From: Streptomyces sp. NBC_00286
Lineage (GTDB): Bacteria > Actinomycetota > Actinomycetes > Streptomycetales > Streptomycetaceae
Assembly (NCBI RefSeq): GCF_036173125.1
Contig: NZ_CP108054.1
Coordinates: 8,337,001 to 8,401,000 of the forward strand
Direction of reading: 5' to 3'
DNA length: 64,000 nucleotides
Below, one piece after another: positions 62,931 through 64,000 of this stretch (position 1 is the first letter of the stretch; every line of letters starts with the position of its first letter). Made by a program: the position numbers and the translations under genes. A model generated the notes under the pieces. The model made no database searches, was not told where the DNA came from, and saw only the letters and a program-made list of their open reading frames with translations.

Positions 62931-63531
62931 CACGGTCGCGGGCCCTCGCGCCGAGGACCATCTTCCGCATACGGCGCAGGCCGCCGTGAAGATCGTGATC
63001 GTGGGTGGCTTCGGCGTCGGCAAGACGACCATGGTGGGCTCCGTCAGCGAGATCAGGCCGCTGACCACGGAGGAGACCATGACGCAGGCCGGCGTCGGAG
63101 TCGACGACAACTACGGCTCGGACACCAAGACGGCCACCACCGTGGCCATGGACTTCGGCCGCATCAGCATCACCGAACAGCTGGTGCTGTATCTGTTCGG
63201 CACCCCCGGTCAGGAACGCTTCTGGTTTCTGTGGAACGGGCTGTTCGAGGGCGCCCTCGGGGCGGTCGTTCTGATCGACACCCGGCGCCTGGAAGTCAGC
63301 TTCGACGTCATCGGCCGCCTGGAGGAACGCGGTGTGCCGTTCGTCGTCGCCGTCAACGACTTCCCGGACGCGCCCCGTTACCCCATGGAGGACCTGCGCG
63401 CCGCGCTCGACCTTCCCGAGGAGATCCCCATCGTGAAGTGCGATGCGCGCCGCAGGGCGTCCAGCCGTGACGTGCTGATGACCCTGATGCGCTTCCTCCA
63501 CTCGATCGCCATGGCCTCCGCGCCCGCCTGA
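62911..63531 (+). CDS. rarD: Conservon small GTPase RarD/CvnD
   Basis: A 206-residue Ras-like GTPase. The P-loop is GGFGVGKTT (about 31-39) and the G3 motif FGTPGQERF near 97-105. The G4 motif is VAVNDF near 148, not the usual NKxD, as in other conservon GTPases. ATG start inside rarC. It acts as the switch of a heterotrimer-like module with RarA-C. rarE follows 33 bp downstream. Confidence 0.92.
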   Translation: MDFKSSDTVAGPRAEDHLPHTAQAAVKIVIVGGFGVGKTTMVGSVSEIRPLTTEETMTQAGVGVDDNYGSDTKTATTVAMDFGRISITEQLVLYLFGTPGQERFWFLWNGLFEGALGAVVLIDTRRLEVSFDVIGRLEERGVPFVVAVNDFPDAPRYPMEDLRAALDLPEEIPIVKCDARRRASSRDVLMTLMRFLHSIAMASAPA

Positions 63532-63564
63532 CCACCTCACACACCCCAGTTTCGGAGCACCACC

Positions 63565-64000
63565 GTGACGTCTGAATCCCCCTACCGGACCGGTATGGAC
63601 GACCCCGGTCAGTACGACCCCACGCCCGGCCCGCCGCCGGGCTGCCCCGCCCACGGCACGGGCCCCGGCGGACTGCGCCGCCTGTACGGCCCCGAGGCGG
63701 AGGACATGGGAGCCCTGTACGAGAAACTCCGCGCCGAACACGGCAACGTCGCCCCCGCGCTGCTCCACCAGGACGTGCCGATCTGGGTGGTGCTCGGCCA
63801 CACCGAGAACCTGCATATGGTCCGCACCCCCTCGCAGTACACCCGCGACAGCCGCATCTGGAACGCCGTCCGGGACGGCTCGGCGGGCCCGGACCACCCG
63901 CTCATGCCCCTCTTCGCCTGGCAGCCCATCTGCGCCATGGCCGAGGGCGACGAGCATCTGCGGCTGCGCGGGGCGGTGGTGGGCGCCATGTCGACCATCG
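63565..64000 (+). CDS. rarE: Cytochrome P450 RarE/CvnE, N-terminal part
   Basis: The first 145 residues of a cytochrome P450 that is cut by the window edge. The Pro-rich start (DPTPGPPPGCPAHG), LYEKLRAEHGNVAPALL and HLRLRGAVVGAM (the C-helix heme-propionate region) are P450 features. The heme Cys lies beyond the window. GTG start with GGAG upstream. The last gene of the conservon. Confidence 0.85.
   Translation, partial: MTSESPYRTGMDDPGQYDPTPGPPPGCPAHGTGPGGLRRLYGPEAEDMGALYEKLRAEHGNVAPALLHQDVPIWVVLGHTENLHMVRTPSQYTRDSRIWNAVRDGSAGPDHPLMPLFAWQPICAMAEGDEHLRLRGAVVGAMSTI

Overview
The window is chromosomal DNA from a Streptomyces or very close relative. It is very GC-rich, uses many GTG starts with GGAGG-type ribosome sites, and carries chaplins, a mycothiol ligase (mshC), the gyl glycerol operon, a complete Pup-proteasome system and a rar-type conservon. 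Gene order matches, from memory and in reverse, the S. coelicolor stretch from about SCO1675 (chpH) down to SCO1626 (rarE). Most of it is therefore conserved core chromosome, not a genomic island. I see no insertion sequences, prophage, CRISPR array or rRNA.

Layout: 1-4.4 kb holds a TetR-controlled catabolic module (metallo-beta-lactamase fragment and tetR leftward; amidohydrolase and APC permease rightward). A leftward tRNA-Leu(GAG) follows. From 4.7 to 9 kb lie an M20 peptidase, two chaplin genes (chpH, chpC), small unknown genes and a non-coding degenerate tandem repeat. From 9 to 13.1 kb a leftward pair encodes an aldo/keto reductase and a RecD2-like protein whose ATPase motifs look broken and whose N-terminal tail contains an exact 165-bp tandem duplication. 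From 13.3 to 19 kb rightward genes encode an LLM oxidoreductase, a ferritin-like protein, a histidine phosphatase, a DUF3090 protein, a PI3/4-kinase-like protein and MshC. From 19.1 to 26.4 kb leftward genes encode a PAC2 protein, a GntR regulator and gylR-glpF-glpK-glpD. From 26.6 to 34.8 kb are metH, a HAD hydrolase and two orphan solute-binding lipoproteins. From 34.9 to 40.6 kb are an orphan response regulator and a RecB/Cas4-like nuclease with an eight-copy 23-residue repeat tail (leftward), then a site-2 protease, TrmI and an unknown membrane-anchored protein.

From 40.6 to 55.1 kb is the Pup-proteasome region: ferredoxin, arc, dop, pup, an endonuclease VII-like HNH protein, prcB, prcA, a lacI/MFS pair, pafA, two FKBP isomerases, pafB and pafC. 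Pup is deamidated by Dop, ligated to substrates by PafA, and pupylated proteins are unfolded by ARC and degraded by PrcBA. PafBC are WYL-domain regulators. The region continues with tatA, tatC and a Ski2-like helicase (helY) to 60 kb. The window ends in a conservon (rarA-rarE type: sensor-like ATPase, roadblock protein, DUF742 protein, small GTPase, cytochrome P450), with the P450 cut by the window edge.

The most interesting leads are the nuclease gene embedded in the proteasome operon, the apparently dead RecD2 homologue, the phosphatase/DUF3090/kinase-like module beside mshC, the repeat-tailed nuclease, the promoter motif shared by arc, pup and the ferredoxin gene, and a set of six genes that look leaderless.
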